64,000 nucleotides of DNA from Micromonospora sp. KC213 (GCF_004348325.1 NZ_SMKF01000006.1:22464-86463), one strand, 5' to 3'. Numbered from the stretch's first letter, positions 1 through 9,433 are shown. Notes: generated by a model from the letters alone, not told the origin. Translations and numbers: made by a program.

Positions 1-705
1 CTCTACGCCGCCGCCGAAACCCTGGGAGTCAGCCGCGACGAACTGGTCGACCTGCTGATCAGCGGCCGGCAGAAGTACAGCTCCATCTTCAACTACCCGA
101 CGTTGACCTGGGCCGACGTCGGCGCCATCGGCTGGCTGGTGGACGGCGCGGCGATCGTCAACCAGGTGCCGCTGTGCCGCTGCTCCTACGGGCCGTACGC
201 CCGGGCCATGATCCGGGTCTGCAAGGAGGAGTCGTTCCACCAGCGGCAGGGCTACGAGATCCTGCACACGCTCGCCCACGGCACCCCGGCGCAGCGGGCG
301 ATGGCGCAGGACGCGGTCGACCGCTGGTGGTACCCGTCGCTGGCGATGTTCGGCCCGCCGGACGGCGACTCCACCCACTCCGCCCAGTCCATGGCCTGGA
401 AGATCAAGCGCTTCTCCAACGACGAGCTGCGGCAGCGCTTCGTGGACATGTGCGTGCAGCAGGCCGAGGCCCTCAACCTCGCCCTGCCCGACCCGGGCCT
501 GCGCTGGAACCCCGAGCGGCAGGCGTACGACTTCACCCAGCCCGACTACGACGAGCTGATGCGGGTCATCTCCGGCGACGGGCCGTGCAACCGACAACGG
601 ATGGAACACCGGCGGCGTGCCCACGCCGAGGGCGCCTGGGTCCGCGAGGCCGCCGCGGCGTACGCGGCGAAGCGGGCCGGGCGGAAGGAGAAGGTGGCGG
701 CGTGA
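1..705 (+). CDS. paaA: Phenylacetyl-CoA epoxidase subunit PaaA (5' end cut off by window)
   Basis: The frame is open from base 1, so this is the C-terminal 234 residues of a protein that is normally about 310-330 residues. PaaA is the catalytic di-iron subunit of the PaaABCE monooxygenase, which epoxidises the ring of phenylacetyl-CoA. The segment [14 protein letters not shown] carries carboxylate and histidine iron ligands typical of the ferritin-like fold, and the tail [17 protein letters not shown] is characteristic of PaaA. The stop overlaps the GTG of paaB by four bases (GTGA at 702-705), which suggests translational coupling. The true start and promoter lie outside the window. Confidence 0.93.
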   Translation, partial: LYAAAETLGVSRDELVDLLISGRQKYSSIFNYPTLTWADVGAIGWLVDGAAIVNQVPLCRCSYGPYARAMIRVCKEESFHQRQGYEILHTLAHGTPAQRAMAQDAVDRWWYPSLAMFGPPDGDSTHSAQSMAWKIKRFSNDELRQRFVDMCVQQAEALNLALPDPGLRWNPERQAYDFTQPDYDELMRVISGDGPCNRQRMEHRRRAHAEGAWVREAAAAYAAKRAGRKEKVAA

Positions 706-1013
706 ACGAGCCGACCGGTCAGCGCGGCGGGCGGGAACCGGCACCGCTGTGGGAGGTTTTCGTGCGGGCCCGGCGCGGGCTGTCGCACACCCACGTCGGC
801 AGCCTGCACGCCCCCGACGCCGAACTGGCCCTGCACCACGCCCGGGATCTCTACACCCGTCGCCAGGAGGGGGTCTCGATCTGGGTGGTCCCGGCGGGCG
901 CGATCACCGCGTCCAGCCCCGACGAAAAGGACGCCTTCTTCGACCCGGCCGCCGACAAGGTGTACCGCCACCCCACCTTCTACGAGGTACCGGACGGGGT
1001 GGCCCACCTGTGA
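702..1013 (+). CDS. paaB: Phenylacetyl-CoA epoxidase subunit PaaB
   Basis: A 103-residue protein that starts at GTG 702 inside the paaA stop. It shows the PaaB signature: [21 protein letters not shown], followed by a helix of aligned Ala residues and the [20 protein letters not shown] stretch. PaaB is a small subunit that holds PaaA-PaaC heterodimers together and is needed for a working multicomponent oxygenase. Length fits the family (about 95-105 residues). The gene is followed by paaC with another 4-bp overlap. Earlier in-frame starts would run deep into paaA and are not credible. Confidence 0.93.
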   Translation: MNEPTGQRGGREPAPLWEVFVRARRGLSHTHVGSLHAPDAELALHHARDLYTRRQEGVSIWVVPAGAITASSPDEKDAFFDPAADKVYRHPTFYEVPDGVAHL

Positions 1014-1735
1014 ACGGCCCCTTCGAGTTCACCGTCTCCCTCGGCGACGACGCGCTGGTCGCGGCGCAGCGGCTCGCCGAGTGGACCTCCCGGGCGCCGG
1101 AGATGGAAGAGGACGTCGCGCTGGCCAACATCGCCCTCGACCAGCTCGGCGCGGCCCGCCTGCTGCTCACGTACGCGGGCGAACTGGAGGGCGCCGGCCG
1201 GGACGAGGACGCCCTGGCGTACCTGCGCGACGACCGGGAGTTTCGTAACTGCCTGCTGGTGGAGCTGCCCAACGGCGACTTCGCGGTCACCATGGCGAAG
1301 CTGTTCTTCCTGGCGGCGTACCAGCTTCCGCTCTACACCGCGCTGGCCGGTTGCGCCGACGAGCGGCTGGCCGCGATCGGCGCCAAGGCGCGCAAGGAGT
1401 CCGCGTACCACCTGGACCACGCCGCGCTGTGGGTGCGGCGGCTCGGTGACGGCACCGAGGAGTCGCACCGCCGGATGCAGGCCGCCGTCGACGGAACCTG
1501 GCCGTACGTCCACGAGCTGTTCGCCGCGGACCCGGCGGCACCGGTCGACCCGGCCACCCTGCGCGGCGACTTCGACACCACCGTCACGACCGTGCTCGCC
1601 GAGGCGACGTTGACCCGGCCGGAGACCGGCTGGACGCCGGCCGGCGGCCGGGACGGCGTACACACCGAACACCTGTCGTACCTGCTGGCGGAGATGCAGG
1701 TGCTGCACCGCGCCCACCCCGGAGCCCGCTGGTGA
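1010..1735 (+). CDS. paaC: Phenylacetyl-CoA epoxidase structural subunit PaaC
   Basis: A 241-residue ferritin-like protein beginning at GTG 1010 ([16 protein letters not shown]). PaaC is the non-catalytic partner of PaaA in the epoxidase heterodimer. Recognisable features are the N-terminal helix region with EMEEDVALANIALDQLGAAR, and HLDHAALWVRRLGDGT near residues 140-160. Length is near the usual 240-250 residues. The four-base overlaps on both sides place it firmly in the paaABCDE operon. The 372-residue frame opening further upstream is just this frame extended backwards through paaB. Confidence 0.93.
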   Translation: MNGPFEFTVSLGDDALVAAQRLAEWTSRAPEMEEDVALANIALDQLGAARLLLTYAGELEGAGRDEDALAYLRDDREFRNCLLVELPNGDFAVTMAKLFFLAAYQLPLYTALAGCADERLAAIGAKARKESAYHLDHAALWVRRLGDGTEESHRRMQAAVDGTWPYVHELFAADPAAPVDPATLRGDFDTTVTTVLAEATLTRPETGWTPAGGRDGVHTEHLSYLLAEMQVLHRAHPGARW

Positions 1736-2211
1736 GCACGGCGAGGGACGCGGCGGCGGCGGTGGTGGACCCGGAGATCCGGGTGGTCACCATCGACGAG
1801 CTGGGCATCCTCCGATCGGTCGACGAGGATCCGGCGACCGGCCGGGTGATCGTCACCATCACCCCCACCTACACCGGCTGCCCGGCGATGGACGTGATCC
1901 GCGCGGACATCCTTCGGGCACTGGCCGCCGCCGGTCACCCGGACGCCGAGATACGCACGGTCCACGCCCCGGCGTGGAGCACCGACTGGATCTCCGAGCG
2001 CGGCCGGGCGAAACTGGCCGCGGCCGGCATCGCCCCACCGCCACCGGCCGCGCGCGGCGACGGCGTCGTGCCGCTGACTCTCGCCGTACGCTGCCCGCGC
2101 TGCGGCTCGCCCGAGACCGAGCAGGTCAGCCGCTTCGGCTCCACCGCCTGTAAGGCGCTGTGGCGCTGCCGCGCCTGCTCCGAACCCTTCGACCAGGTGA
2201 AGGCGCTGTGA
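1732..2211 (+). CDS. paaD: Phenylacetate pathway Fe-S assembly protein PaaD
   Basis: A 159-residue protein with an N-terminal MIP18/DUF59 domain (residues about 5-85, containing PTYTGCPAMDVI, where the Cys is the conserved one of the family). A C-terminal treble-clef-like zinc ribbon follows, made of CPRCGS, a central Cys (STACKAL) and CRAC. PaaD is thought to help iron-sulfur maturation of the PaaE reductase rather than take part in catalysis. It starts at GTG 1732 overlapping the paaC stop and ends overlapping the paaE start, so it is co-translated with both. Confidence 0.92.
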   Translation: MSTARDAAAAVVDPEIRVVTIDELGILRSVDEDPATGRVIVTITPTYTGCPAMDVIRADILRALAAAGHPDAEIRTVHAPAWSTDWISERGRAKLAAAGIAPPPPAARGDGVVPLTLAVRCPRCGSPETEQVSRFGSTACKALWRCRACSEPFDQVKAL

Positions 2212-3329
2212 CTGTCACAATCACCCGCCCGGTCCGCCGCCGGCCGGTCTTCCACCCGCTGCGGGTCGTCGCCGTCGACCGGCTCACCGACGACGCGGTG
2301 GCGATCACCTTCGCCGTGCCGGAGGAGTTGCGGCCCACGTTCGCGTTCGCCGCCGGGCAACACCTCACCGTGCGGCGTCCGGCTGCCGCCACCGATGCCG
2401 ACGGCGGGGACGTGCGCCGGTCGTACTCGATCTGCTCGACGCCCGGCGAGTTGGCCCGCCACGGGCGGTTGCGGATCGGGGTGCGGGAGGTGCCCGGAGG
2501 CGCGTTCTCCGCGTACGCCTGCGGCGCCCTGCGCCACGGCGACACCGTCGACGTGCTGCCCCCGCTGGGGCACTTCACCACGGCGTTCACTCCGGAGCGG
2601 GTGCGTCGCTACGGCGCGGTGGTCGCCGGTTCCGGCATCACCCCGGTGCTCTCGCTGGTCGCGACCGCCCTGGCCGTCGAGGAGGCCAGCACCTTCACCC
2701 TGGTGTACGGCAACCGCACGGCCAACACGGTGATGTTCGCCGAGGAGTTGGCCGACCTGAAGGACCGGTACCCGACGCGGCTGCACCTGGTGCACGTGCT
2801 CTCCCGTGAGCGCGGGGAGTCGCCGCTGCTGTCCGGCCGGATCGACGCCGACCGGCTGACCCGGCTGCTGGACAGCGTGGTGCCCGGCGACGCGATCGAG
2901 GAGTGGTTCCTCTGCGGCCCGTACGGGATGGTGCTGGACGCGAAGGCGGTGCTGGCCGATCGCGGGGTGCCGGAGTCGGCGGTGCACACCGAGCTGTTCC
3001 ACGTCGACGCGCCGCCGGAGCCGGTACGCCGCCCTGCCGCCGAGGCGGGCGCGGGCACCGAGGTGACGATCGTGCTGGACGGCCGCTCGTCCACCTTCAC
3101 GATGGGCCGTACGGAGCGGGTGTTGGACGCGGCGCTGAAGGTCCGTGGCGAGCTGCCGTACGCCTGCAAGGGTGGGGTCTGCTCGACCTGCCGGGCGAAG
3201 GTCGTCGACGGCGAGGTGACGATGGCGCGCAACTACGCCCTGGAGCCCGACGAGGTCGCCGTTGGTTACGTGCTCACCTGCCAGTCCAGCCCGACCACCG
3301 ACACCCTCACGGTCGACTACGACGCGTGA
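2208..3329 (+). CDS. paaE: Phenylacetyl-CoA epoxidase reductase PaaE
   Basis: A 373-residue ferredoxin reductase that passes electrons from NADPH through FAD and a [2Fe-2S] centre to the PaaAC oxygenase. The FAD-binding motif RRSYSICS is near residue 70. The NAD(P) domain has GSGITPVLS and the CGPYGMV loop. The C-terminal plant-type ferredoxin has YACKGGVCSTCRAKV plus a fourth Cys in LTCQSS. GTG 2208 is chosen because it overlaps the paaD stop; the earlier ATG at 2160 would add 16 residues read from the end of paaD. It is the last gene of the paa operon in view. Confidence 0.93.
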   Translation: MTVTITRPVRRRPVFHPLRVVAVDRLTDDAVAITFAVPEELRPTFAFAAGQHLTVRRPAAATDADGGDVRRSYSICSTPGELARHGRLRIGVREVPGGAFSAYACGALRHGDTVDVLPPLGHFTTAFTPERVRRYGAVVAGSGITPVLSLVATALAVEEASTFTLVYGNRTANTVMFAEELADLKDRYPTRLHLVHVLSRERGESPLLSGRIDADRLTRLLDSVVPGDAIEEWFLCGPYGMVLDAKAVLADRGVPESAVHTELFHVDAPPEPVRRPAAEAGAGTEVTIVLDGRSSTFTMGRTERVLDAALKVRGELPYACKGGVCSTCRAKVVDGEVTMARNYALEPDEVAVGYVLTCQSSPTTDTLTVDYDA

Positions 3330-3474
3330 CTTCGTAGAACATCGGCCTTCCCGTGGCCAGTCCCGGGTCTCTCCTGACGACGTGGGTGCGCCGGGGTGGT
3401 TGTGGGGAGCGCCGCAGGCCACCCGGCCCGGGCGGTGGGCACATGCTCGGCGACGTACCCTCGGAGGCGTGACG

Positions 3475-4659
3475 GTGAGCCGGGAGATCGACGACATCCT
3501 GCAGCGTGGCGCGGACGGCGGGCGGATCACGCCCGAGGAGGCCCTGCTGCTCTACACGGAGGGGCCCTTCCACGCCCTGGGCGAGGCGGCGGACGCGGTC
3601 CGCCGGCGGCGGTACCCGGACAACATCGTCACGTACCTGATCGATCGCAACATCAACTACACGAACGTCTGCGTGACGGCGTGCAAGTTCTGCGCGTTCT
3701 ACCGGGCGCCCAAGCACAAGGAGGGTTGGACCCACCCGACCGAGGAGATCCTGCGCCGCTGCGGCGAGGCGGTCGAGCTGGGCGCGACCCAGGTGATGCT
3801 CCAGGGCGGGCACCACCCGGACTACGGCGTCGAGTACTACGAGGAGCTGTTCTCCTCGGTGAAGAAGGCGTACCCGCAGCTCGCCATCCACTCGATCGGG
3901 CCGAGCGAGATTCTGCACATGGCCAAGGTCTCCGGCGTCGGCCTGGACGAGGCCATCGCCCGGATCAAGGCGGCCGGGCTCGACTCCATCGCCGGGGCCG
4001 GGGCCGAGATGCTACCCGACCGGCCCCGTAGGGCGATCGCCCCGCTGAAGGAGTCCGGCGCCCGCTGGCTGGAGGTCATGGAGCTGGCCCACCGGCAGGG
4101 CATCGAGTCCACCGCCACGATGATGATGGGCACCGGCGAGACCAACGCGGAGCGGATCGAGCACCTGCGGATGATCCGCGACGTGCAGGACCGCACGCGG
4201 GGGTTCCGGGCGTTCATCCCGTGGACGTACCAGCCGGAGAACAACCACCTCAAGGGCCGTACCCAGGCGACCACCCTGGAGTACCTGCGGCTGGTCGCGG
4301 TGGCCCGGCTCTTCTTCGAGACGGTGCCGCACCTGCAGGCGTCCTGGCTGACCACCGGCAAGGACGTCGGCCAGCTCGCCCTGCACATGGGGGTGGACGA
4401 CCTGGGCTCGATCATGCTGGAGGAGAACGTCATCTCCTCGGCGGGCGCCCGACACCGCTCCAACCTGCACGAGCTGATCGGCATGATCCGTTCGGCGGGC
4501 CGGATCCCCGCGCAGCGGGACACCCTCTACCGGCGGCTTGCCGTGCACCGGACGCCCGCCGACGACCCGACCGACGAGCGGGTGGTCTCGCACTTCTCCT
4601 CGATCGCCATGCCGGGCGGCGGTGCCGGCAAGACGCTGCCACTGGTCGAGGCCCGCTGA
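3475..4659 (+). CDS. mqnC: Cyclic dehypoxanthinyl futalosine synthase (radical SAM)
   Basis: A 394-residue radical-SAM enzyme of the futalosine menaquinone pathway that cyclises dehypoxanthine futalosine. The [4Fe-4S]/SAM motif is CVTACKFCAF near residue 65, after NYTNV. MLQGGHHPDYG, HSIGPSEILHMAK and GAGAEML follow the MqnC pattern rather than that of its relatives MqnE or CofH. GTG 3475 is preferred because GGAGG at 3463-3467 lies 7 bases before it; GTG 3469 would be only one base from that site. It is separated from paaE by about 145 bases with no clear terminator. Confidence 0.92.
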   Translation: MSREIDDILQRGADGGRITPEEALLLYTEGPFHALGEAADAVRRRRYPDNIVTYLIDRNINYTNVCVTACKFCAFYRAPKHKEGWTHPTEEILRRCGEAVELGATQVMLQGGHHPDYGVEYYEELFSSVKKAYPQLAIHSIGPSEILHMAKVSGVGLDEAIARIKAAGLDSIAGAGAEMLPDRPRRAIAPLKESGARWLEVMELAHRQGIESTATMMMGTGETNAERIEHLRMIRDVQDRTRGFRAFIPWTYQPENNHLKGRTQATTLEYLRLVAVARLFFETVPHLQASWLTTGKDVGQLALHMGVDDLGSIMLEENVISSAGARHRSNLHELIGMIRSAGRIPAQRDTLYRRLAVHRTPADDPTDERVVSHFSSIAMPGGGAGKTLPLVEAR

Positions 4660-5113
4660 CCGGCCGAATGGCTCGGCGATGGTCGCCGGGACGGCATTCG
4701 TGGTGACCGTTCGGGCGACGAGCATGGCCGATGCGCCACGGCGAGAGTCGCCGATCCGATAATCCCGGATGACGATCCCGCATCGGTTCCGCCGCCGCGC
4801 GGCGCGGGGGGTGGCGGCGTCGTGTCCGGGGCCGCTAACGTGCGGCGCGCACACGTTCCCTCGCAGCTTGGGCGGGTGCGGCGGGGCCGGTTGGCCCGCA
4901 CCGAGGCGTGTCCTCCATCGGCCCATGAGGGCCGTTCACATATATGCACGGCAGTGAAGGCGGGATGGTTCACCATCCCGCCTTCACTGTTTCCTCCGTA
5001 CGGTCAGTGATCACCGCGAATCGCGTTACGTAGCTGGCGAACGGAGGCTGATCTCCGATACCGTCCGCACGGTTCGTACACCAATCCACCTGTCCCTAAC
5101 CCCCGGGGGATCG
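4660..5113. other. Intergenic region between mqnC and the LANTG protein
   Basis: These 454 bases hold no convincing gene; the short frames in it lack family features. The clear element is the inverted repeat at 4952-4989. A GATAAT hexamer at 4758-4763 resembles a -10 box but has no partner 17 bases upstream. A GGGGGA ribosome-binding site at about 5102-5107 serves the gene starting at 5114. The promoter of that gene must lie between 4990 and 5100 but cannot be assigned with confidence. Confidence 0.5.
4952..4989 (+). terminator. Long perfect hairpin, probable terminator after mqnC
   Basis: Two 18-base arms (4952-4969 and 4972-4989) are perfectly complementary around a 2-base centre and are followed by TTTCC. 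The stem is GC-rich. It stands about 290 bases after mqnC, so it may end the mqnC transcript or insulate the next gene. Confidence 0.7.
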
Positions 5114-6340
5114 ATGACCCAGCTTCACCGCTCGGCTCTGGCGCGGGTCGGCGCCGTGGCCCTGCTCGCCGCGGGTGGCCTCGCCGGCGTCGCCGCCCCG
5201 GCGCACGCCGCCGACGGGGCGGACCTCGAGCTGATCCCGCTCAGCTACCAGTTGGCCAAGGGCGTCAAGGAGGCCAAGGCCAAGCCGTTCAAGTTCCAGG
5301 TCGTCAACACCAGCGACACGGTCGACGCCAAGGGCGTTCGGGTCGAGGTCGAGACCGCAGGCCTCAAGGACCGCAAGGTGGGCGTGGTGGTCCCGGACGG
5401 CTGCGAGGAAGACGGCACCCGGTTCAGCTGCCTCCTCGGTGACCTGCCCGCCGGCACCACCGAGGACTTCGGCATCCCGCTCTTCTCCACCGGTAAGCGC
5501 GGCGCCGCCGGCACGCTGGTGGTGACGATCAGCGCGGCCACCGCCGACCCCGACCCGGAGAACAACACCGTCGAGCACGCCATCACCGTCGCCAAGCCTG
5601 GCTACGACCTCACCACCTGGGTGCAGGACGTGTACGCCGACGTCGAGGTCGACGGCGACGAGGCCGACGAGGCTGACCTCAAGCCGGTGCGGCCCGGCCA
5701 GACCGCCCCGCTGGACTGGGCGGTCTACAACGACGGCAGCCGCAAGGCCACCGGTCTGGCCTACGGCATCACCCTGCCCGCGGACGTCACCTTCGCCGAG
5801 CTTCCCGAGGGCTGTGTCGAGCAGGAGTTGGGCGGCTTCGCCCAGGCGTACTGCGAGGACAGTGGCGTGGTGCTGAAGCCCGGGCAGTTCTACACCGCCG
5901 ACGTGCGGGTGAAGGTGGCGGCGGGGGCCACCGAGAAGGTGCTCCGCCCCGGCATCCTCTGGGGCAAGGGGCTGGACGCCGCCGAGGGCGAGCCGGAGGA
6001 GGAGCCGGAGGTCGCCAGCCCGGCGCAGCGCAAGGCGTTCGCCGAGACCGACGACGGCGACAACATCGCCCAGTTCGACGTCTTCGTCGACCTGAGCCCG
6101 GCGCCGAGCCCGTCGGGCTCGCCGAGCCCGACCCCGACCGCGCCGCCGAGCGGCCAGCCGTCTGCGAGCCCGACCTCGGGTGGCGGCGGTGGTGGCGGGC
6201 TGGCGAACACCGGTGCGCAGACCGGCCTGATCGCCGGTATCGGTGGTGCGGTGCTGCTCGCCGGTGGCGCGCTGCTGATCCTCTCCCGTCGCCGCAAGGT
6301 CGTCCTGGTGGCGCCGGGCGACGAGAAGTCCGAGGACTGA
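5114..6340 (+). CDS. Secreted wall-anchored protein with C-terminal LANTG sorting signal
   Basis: A 408-residue exported protein of unknown function. Residues 1-33 form a signal peptide ending AHA-AD. The body carries two beta-sandwich-like repeats (about 40-155 and 165-305), of the kind seen in CARDB/DUF11-type adhesive domains, each with Cys pairs. A Pro/Ser/Thr-rich linker (about 330-355) and a Gly run lead to LANTG, a hydrophobic span and the tail SRRRK. LAxTG is the motif associated with class E sortases, so covalent attachment to the cell wall is likely. GGGGGA lies 7 bases before the ATG. It stands alone between two terminators. Ligand or role cannot be told from sequence. Confidence 0.82.
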   Translation: MTQLHRSALARVGAVALLAAGGLAGVAAPAHAADGADLELIPLSYQLAKGVKEAKAKPFKFQVVNTSDTVDAKGVRVEVETAGLKDRKVGVVVPDGCEEDGTRFSCLLGDLPAGTTEDFGIPLFSTGKRGAAGTLVVTISAATADPDPENNTVEHAITVAKPGYDLTTWVQDVYADVEVDGDEADEADLKPVRPGQTAPLDWAVYNDGSRKATGLAYGITLPADVTFAELPEGCVEQELGGFAQAYCEDSGVVLKPGQFYTADVRVKVAAGATEKVLRPGILWGKGLDAAEGEPEEEPEVASPAQRKAFAETDDGDNIAQFDVFVDLSPAPSPSGSPSPTPTAPPSGQPSASPTSGGGGGGGLANTGAQTGLIAGIGGAVLLAGGALLILSRRRKVVLVAPGDEKSED

Positions 6341-6355
6341 CGGGTACGACGCAGG

Positions 6356-6386
6356 AAGGGCGGGGTGGGCGACCACCCCGCCCTTT
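6356..6386 (+). terminator. Rho-independent-type terminator after the LANTG gene
   Basis: AAGGGCGGGGTGG at 6356-6368 pairs with CCACCCCGCCCTT at 6373-6385 across the loop GCGA, with an extra T after it. It begins 16 bases after the stop codon at 6340. Confidence 0.8.
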
Positions 6387-6417
6387 CGCGTGTCGGCGCG
6401 GCTGGCAGAGTGGAGGG

Positions 6418-7128
6418 GTGAGCCGTACCCCGCAGGGCCAGCGCGCCAGCCTGGACAAGCAGCCGCACGAGGTCGCCGCGATGTTCGACGACGTGGCGGC
6501 CCGCTACGACCTGACCAACACGGTGCTCTCCTTCGGACAGGACCGGTCCTGGCGGCGGGCGACCCGGGCGGCGCTGGCACTGAGCCCGGGTGAGCGGGTG
6601 CTCGACGTGGGCGCCGGGACCGGCGTCTCGACCGAGGAACTCGCCCAGTCCGGGGCGTACGCGGTCGGCGCGGACCTGTCGCTCGGCATGCTGTACGCCG
6701 GAAAGCGCACCCGGCCCGGCGTGCCGCTGCTGGCCGGCGACGCGCTGCGGCTGCCGTTCACCGACGCCAGCTTCGACGCGGTGACGATCTCCTTCGCGCT
6801 GCGCAACGTCAACGACACCGACGCGGCGCTGCGGGAGTTGGCCCGGGTGACGAAGCCGGGCGGCCGGTTGGTGGTCTGCGAGTTCAGCACCCCGGTCAAT
6901 CCGGCGTTCCGCACGGTCTACCTGTCGTACCTGATGCGCTCGCTGCCGGCGGTGGCGCGGGCCGTGTCCAGCAACCCCGACGCGTACGTCTATCTCGCCG
7001 AGTCGATCCGGGCCTGGCCGGACCAGCCGGCGCTGGCGGCGCGGATCGGTGCGGCGGGATGGTCGAGGGTCGCGTGGCGCAACCTGACCGGCGGGGTGGT
7101 GGCGCTGCACCGCGCGGTCCGCACCTGA
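6418..7128 (+). CDS. menG: Demethylmenaquinone methyltransferase MenG/UbiE
   Basis: A 236-residue class I SAM-dependent methyltransferase that adds the ring methyl group in the last core step of menaquinone synthesis. Family motifs are [13 protein letters not shown] at residue 22, the SAM loop [23 protein letters not shown], and [13 protein letters not shown]. Length matches the family. GTG 6418 is only one base after GGAGG (6412-6416), but a later ATG at 6481 would cut off the conserved [12 protein letters not shown] helix, so 6418 is retained. With mqnC upstream and a prenyl reductase and nuo downstream it belongs to a quinone/respiration block. Confidence 0.92.
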   Translation: MSRTPQGQRASLDKQPHEVAAMFDDVAARYDLTNTVLSFGQDRSWRRATRAALALSPGERVLDVGAGTGVSTEELAQSGAYAVGADLSLGMLYAGKRTRPGVPLLAGDALRLPFTDASFDAVTISFALRNVNDTDAALRELARVTKPGGRLVVCEFSTPVNPAFRTVYLSYLMRSLPAVARAVSSNPDAYVYLAESIRAWPDQPALAARIGAAGWSRVAWRNLTGGVVALHRAVRT

Positions 7129-7249
7129 CCGGGCACCCCCGCCGACGGGCGGGTGAGGAATCTCTCCCCGTGGTCGGACCGGTCCCCAGCCAGCGCCCAA
7201 ATCTGACAAATGCCCGATTTGGGGGGGTGTGGGGCGTAGGCTGCTCCGC

Positions 7250-7489
7250 ATGAGGGGAGCCGAGCCCGCGACCGCAGCCGCCGAGGTCGACGCCGTCGGG
7301 GACGACGCCGCGGAACTGGTCGCTCAGCTCAGGGAGTTGGCCGGGGCGGATCCCGCCGACGTGCGGCAGGTCGTCGCCGAGGTCCTGACGGCGCTCGACC
7401 GGGTGGCCGGCGGTGCGCTACGGGAACACCTGCCCGCGACGATCCGGGCCGACGCCGGGCTGGATGCCGACACCCCGACGCCCCACTGA
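7250..7489 (+). CDS. Small acidic hypothetical protein
   Basis: A possible 79-residue protein starting at ATG 7250 (MRGAEPATAAAEVDAV). It is acidic, predicted all-helical and has no Cys, membrane segment or recognised motif. Third-position GC bias fits coding and the frame is uninterrupted, but no ribosome-binding site stands out. It sits between menG and the prenyl reductase on the same strand. It may be a real small gene conserved at this position or chance reading; I do not recognise it. Confidence 0.45.
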   Translation: MRGAEPATAAAEVDAVGDDAAELVAQLRELAGADPADVRQVVAEVLTALDRVAGGALREHLPATIRADAGLDADTPTPH

Positions 7490-7596
7490 GCCCCGCCGCA
7501 GCACGGAACCGCCCCCACCGGGACTGTTTCCGAAAAGTTAGGCACCCCTCACACACTTCCGGTGTAACCCCGGTCATAGACTCCAACCCGATCGGC

Positions 7597-7614
7597 TTGT
7601 GAACCATTTCACGA
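7597..7614. promoter_or_regulatory. Rex-type operator ahead of the prenyl reductase-nuo operon
   Basis: The sequence TTGTGAACCATTTCACGA matches the actinobacterial Rex operator TTGTGAANNNNTTCACAA at every fixed position but one. Rex senses NADH/NAD+ and is known to repress respiratory genes including nuo in Streptomyces. The site lies 21 bases before the chosen start at 7635, where it would overlap the promoter or transcript start. It also fits GTGANNNNNNTCAC, so a CRP-family regulator is the alternative. Confidence 0.6.
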
Positions 7615-7634
7615 GCGTGCGGGAGGAGGCGCAG

Positions 7635-8909
7635 ATGACCGCGGTGGAGAACGACGCCGACGTCATCGTCGTGGGCGCCGGTCCCGGCGGATCGGCGACG
7701 GCGTACCACCTGGCGCGGCACGGCGTACGCGTGCTGCTGCTGGAGAAGACGGAGTTTCCCCGGGAGAAGGTCTGCGGCGACGGGCTCACGCCCCGCGCCG
7801 TACGGCAGCTCGTCCGGATGGGCGTGGACACCTCGCCCGAGGCCGGCTGGCTGCACAACAAGGGCCTGCGGGTGATCGGCGGCGGGGTACGCCTGGAACT
7901 GGACTGGCCCGACCTGGCCAGCTTCCCCAACTACGGCCTGGTCCGTACCCGGCTGGACTTCGACGACCTGCTCGCCCAGCGCGCGGTCGCGGCCGGAGCG
8001 GAACTGCGCACCGGGGTCACCGTGCTGGGGCCGGTGCTCGGCGCCGACGACCGGGTGGTCGGCGTGCAGGCCGAGGTCGGCCCGGACAAGCAGCCCGCCA
8101 CCTTCCACGCCCCGCTGGTCGTCGCCGCGGACGGCGTCTCCGGCCGCTTCCCGCTCGCCCTCGGGCTGGCCAAGCGGGAGGACCGGCCGATCGGGGTGGC
8201 CGTGCGGCGCTACTACCGCTCGCCCGCCCGGCACGACGACGACTACCTGGAGTCCTGGCTGGAGCTGCGGGCCAAGGGCAGTGACACGCTGCTGCCCGGC
8301 TACGGCTGGATCTTCGGCCTCGGTGACGGCCGGGTCAACGTCGGCCTCGGCATCCTCAACTCGTCGTCGGCCTTCGGGAAGACGAACTACCGCAAGCTGC
8401 TCACCGACTGGCTGGCCAACACCCCCGAGGACTGGGGGATGACCGACGAGACGAACGCCGAGGGGCCGATTCTCGGCGCGGCGCTGCCGATGGGCTTCAA
8501 CCGGGTCCCCCACTACACCCGCGGAGTGCTGCTGGTCGGCGACTCCGGCGGCATGGTCAACCCGTTCAACGGCGAGGGCATCGCGTACGCGATGGAATCC
8601 GGCGAGCTGGCCGCGGAGGTCGCCGTCCAGGCGCTCGCGCGGCCCGCCGGCGCCGACCGGGAGCGGGCGCTGCTGGCGTACCCGCAGGAGCTGAAGGCCC
8701 GGTTCGGTGGCTACTACCGACTCGGCGGGATCTTCGTGAAACTGATCGGCCGACCCGAGGTGATGCGGATGGCGACCCGGTACGGCATGCCCCATCCCAC
8801 GTTGATGCGGTTCGTGCTCAAGCTGCTGGCGAACCTGACCGACCCGCGCGGCGGGGACGCGATGGACCGGGTCATCAACGCGATGACGAAGGCGGCACCG
8901 GCCGTGTAG
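7635..8909 (+). CDS. Geranylgeranyl reductase-family FAD enzyme, probable menaquinone prenyl reductase
   Basis: A 424-residue flavoprotein of the geranylgeranyl reductase family. The Rossmann FAD motif is VIVVGAGPGGSATAYHLA at residue 11, then EKVCGDGLTPRAV, and a second FAD motif GDSGGMVNPFNGEGI near 310. Members such as mycobacterial MenJ saturate isoprene units of menaquinone, which would suit the partly hydrogenated quinones of actinobacteria. ATG 7635 follows GGAGGAGG (7622-7629) with good spacing; an ATG-like start at 7599 would lie in the operator. It precedes nuoA by 144 bases on the same strand, so co-transcription with nuo is likely. The exact substrate is inferred from context. Confidence 0.82.
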   Translation: MTAVENDADVIVVGAGPGGSATAYHLARHGVRVLLLEKTEFPREKVCGDGLTPRAVRQLVRMGVDTSPEAGWLHNKGLRVIGGGVRLELDWPDLASFPNYGLVRTRLDFDDLLAQRAVAAGAELRTGVTVLGPVLGADDRVVGVQAEVGPDKQPATFHAPLVVAADGVSGRFPLALGLAKREDRPIGVAVRRYYRSPARHDDDYLESWLELRAKGSDTLLPGYGWIFGLGDGRVNVGLGILNSSSAFGKTNYRKLLTDWLANTPEDWGMTDETNAEGPILGAALPMGFNRVPHYTRGVLLVGDSGGMVNPFNGEGIAYAMESGELAAEVAVQALARPAGADRERALLAYPQELKARFGGYYRLGGIFVKLIGRPEVMRMATRYGMPHPTLMRFVLKLLANLTDPRGGDAMDRVINAMTKAAPAV

Positions 8910-9053
8910 TGGACGACCGTGCCTGTCGCCGCCGCCGGTGTCGGCCCGGGCGCGAACAGGGATCGACCCCCGCTGACGCTGGTCAGCGAGGACGCGAATA
9001 GTGTGATTTTCGCCAAGCACCCAGGGGCAGGGGAAGGACGAGCAGGAGAAGAG

Positions 9054-9419
9054 ATGTCGCTCTCGCCTTACGCACCGATCATCGGGCTGTTCGCCCTCGC
9101 CGCGGCGTTCGCGCTGTTCTCCGTGGCCGCCGCCCGCTTCGCCGGTCCCCGGCGCTTCAACAAGGCCAAGCTCGAGGCGTACGAGTGCGGCATCGAGCCG
9201 AGCCCCCAGCCGGTGGGCGGCGGACGGTTCCCGATCAAGTTCTACCTGACGGCGATGCTCTTCATCGTCTTCGACATCGAGATCATCTTCCTCTACCCGT
9301 GGGCGGTCTCCTTCGACGCCCTGCCGATCTTCGGCTTCGTGGAGATGGTCCTGTTCATCGTCGCGGTCTTCGTCGCGTACGCCTACGTGTGGCGGCGTGG
9401 CGGCCTGGACTGGGACTGA
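9054..9419 (+). CDS. nuoA: NADH-quinone oxidoreductase subunit A
   Basis: A 121-residue membrane subunit of complex I with three transmembrane helices (about 8-30, 62-85, 92-115). Its conserved loop [11 protein letters not shown] and [11 protein letters not shown] motif are diagnostic and lie close to the quinone cavity. ATG 9054 follows AGGAG at 9044-9048; a frame opening at 8919 would add 45 residues with no family match. It opens the nuo cluster proper. The 144-base gap before it could hold an internal promoter, but none is clear. Confidence 0.95.
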   Translation: MSLSPYAPIIGLFALAAAFALFSVAAARFAGPRRFNKAKLEAYECGIEPSPQPVGGGRFPIKFYLTAMLFIVFDIEIIFLYPWAVSFDALPIFGFVEMVLFIVAVFVAYAYVWRRGGLDWD

Positions 9420-9433
9420 GGGAGGTACGTCAG

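Noticed and set aside
8910..9053. Second Rex site ahead of nuoA (AGTGTGATTTTCGCC)
   Set aside because: Only one half resembles the operator; the other half does not match.
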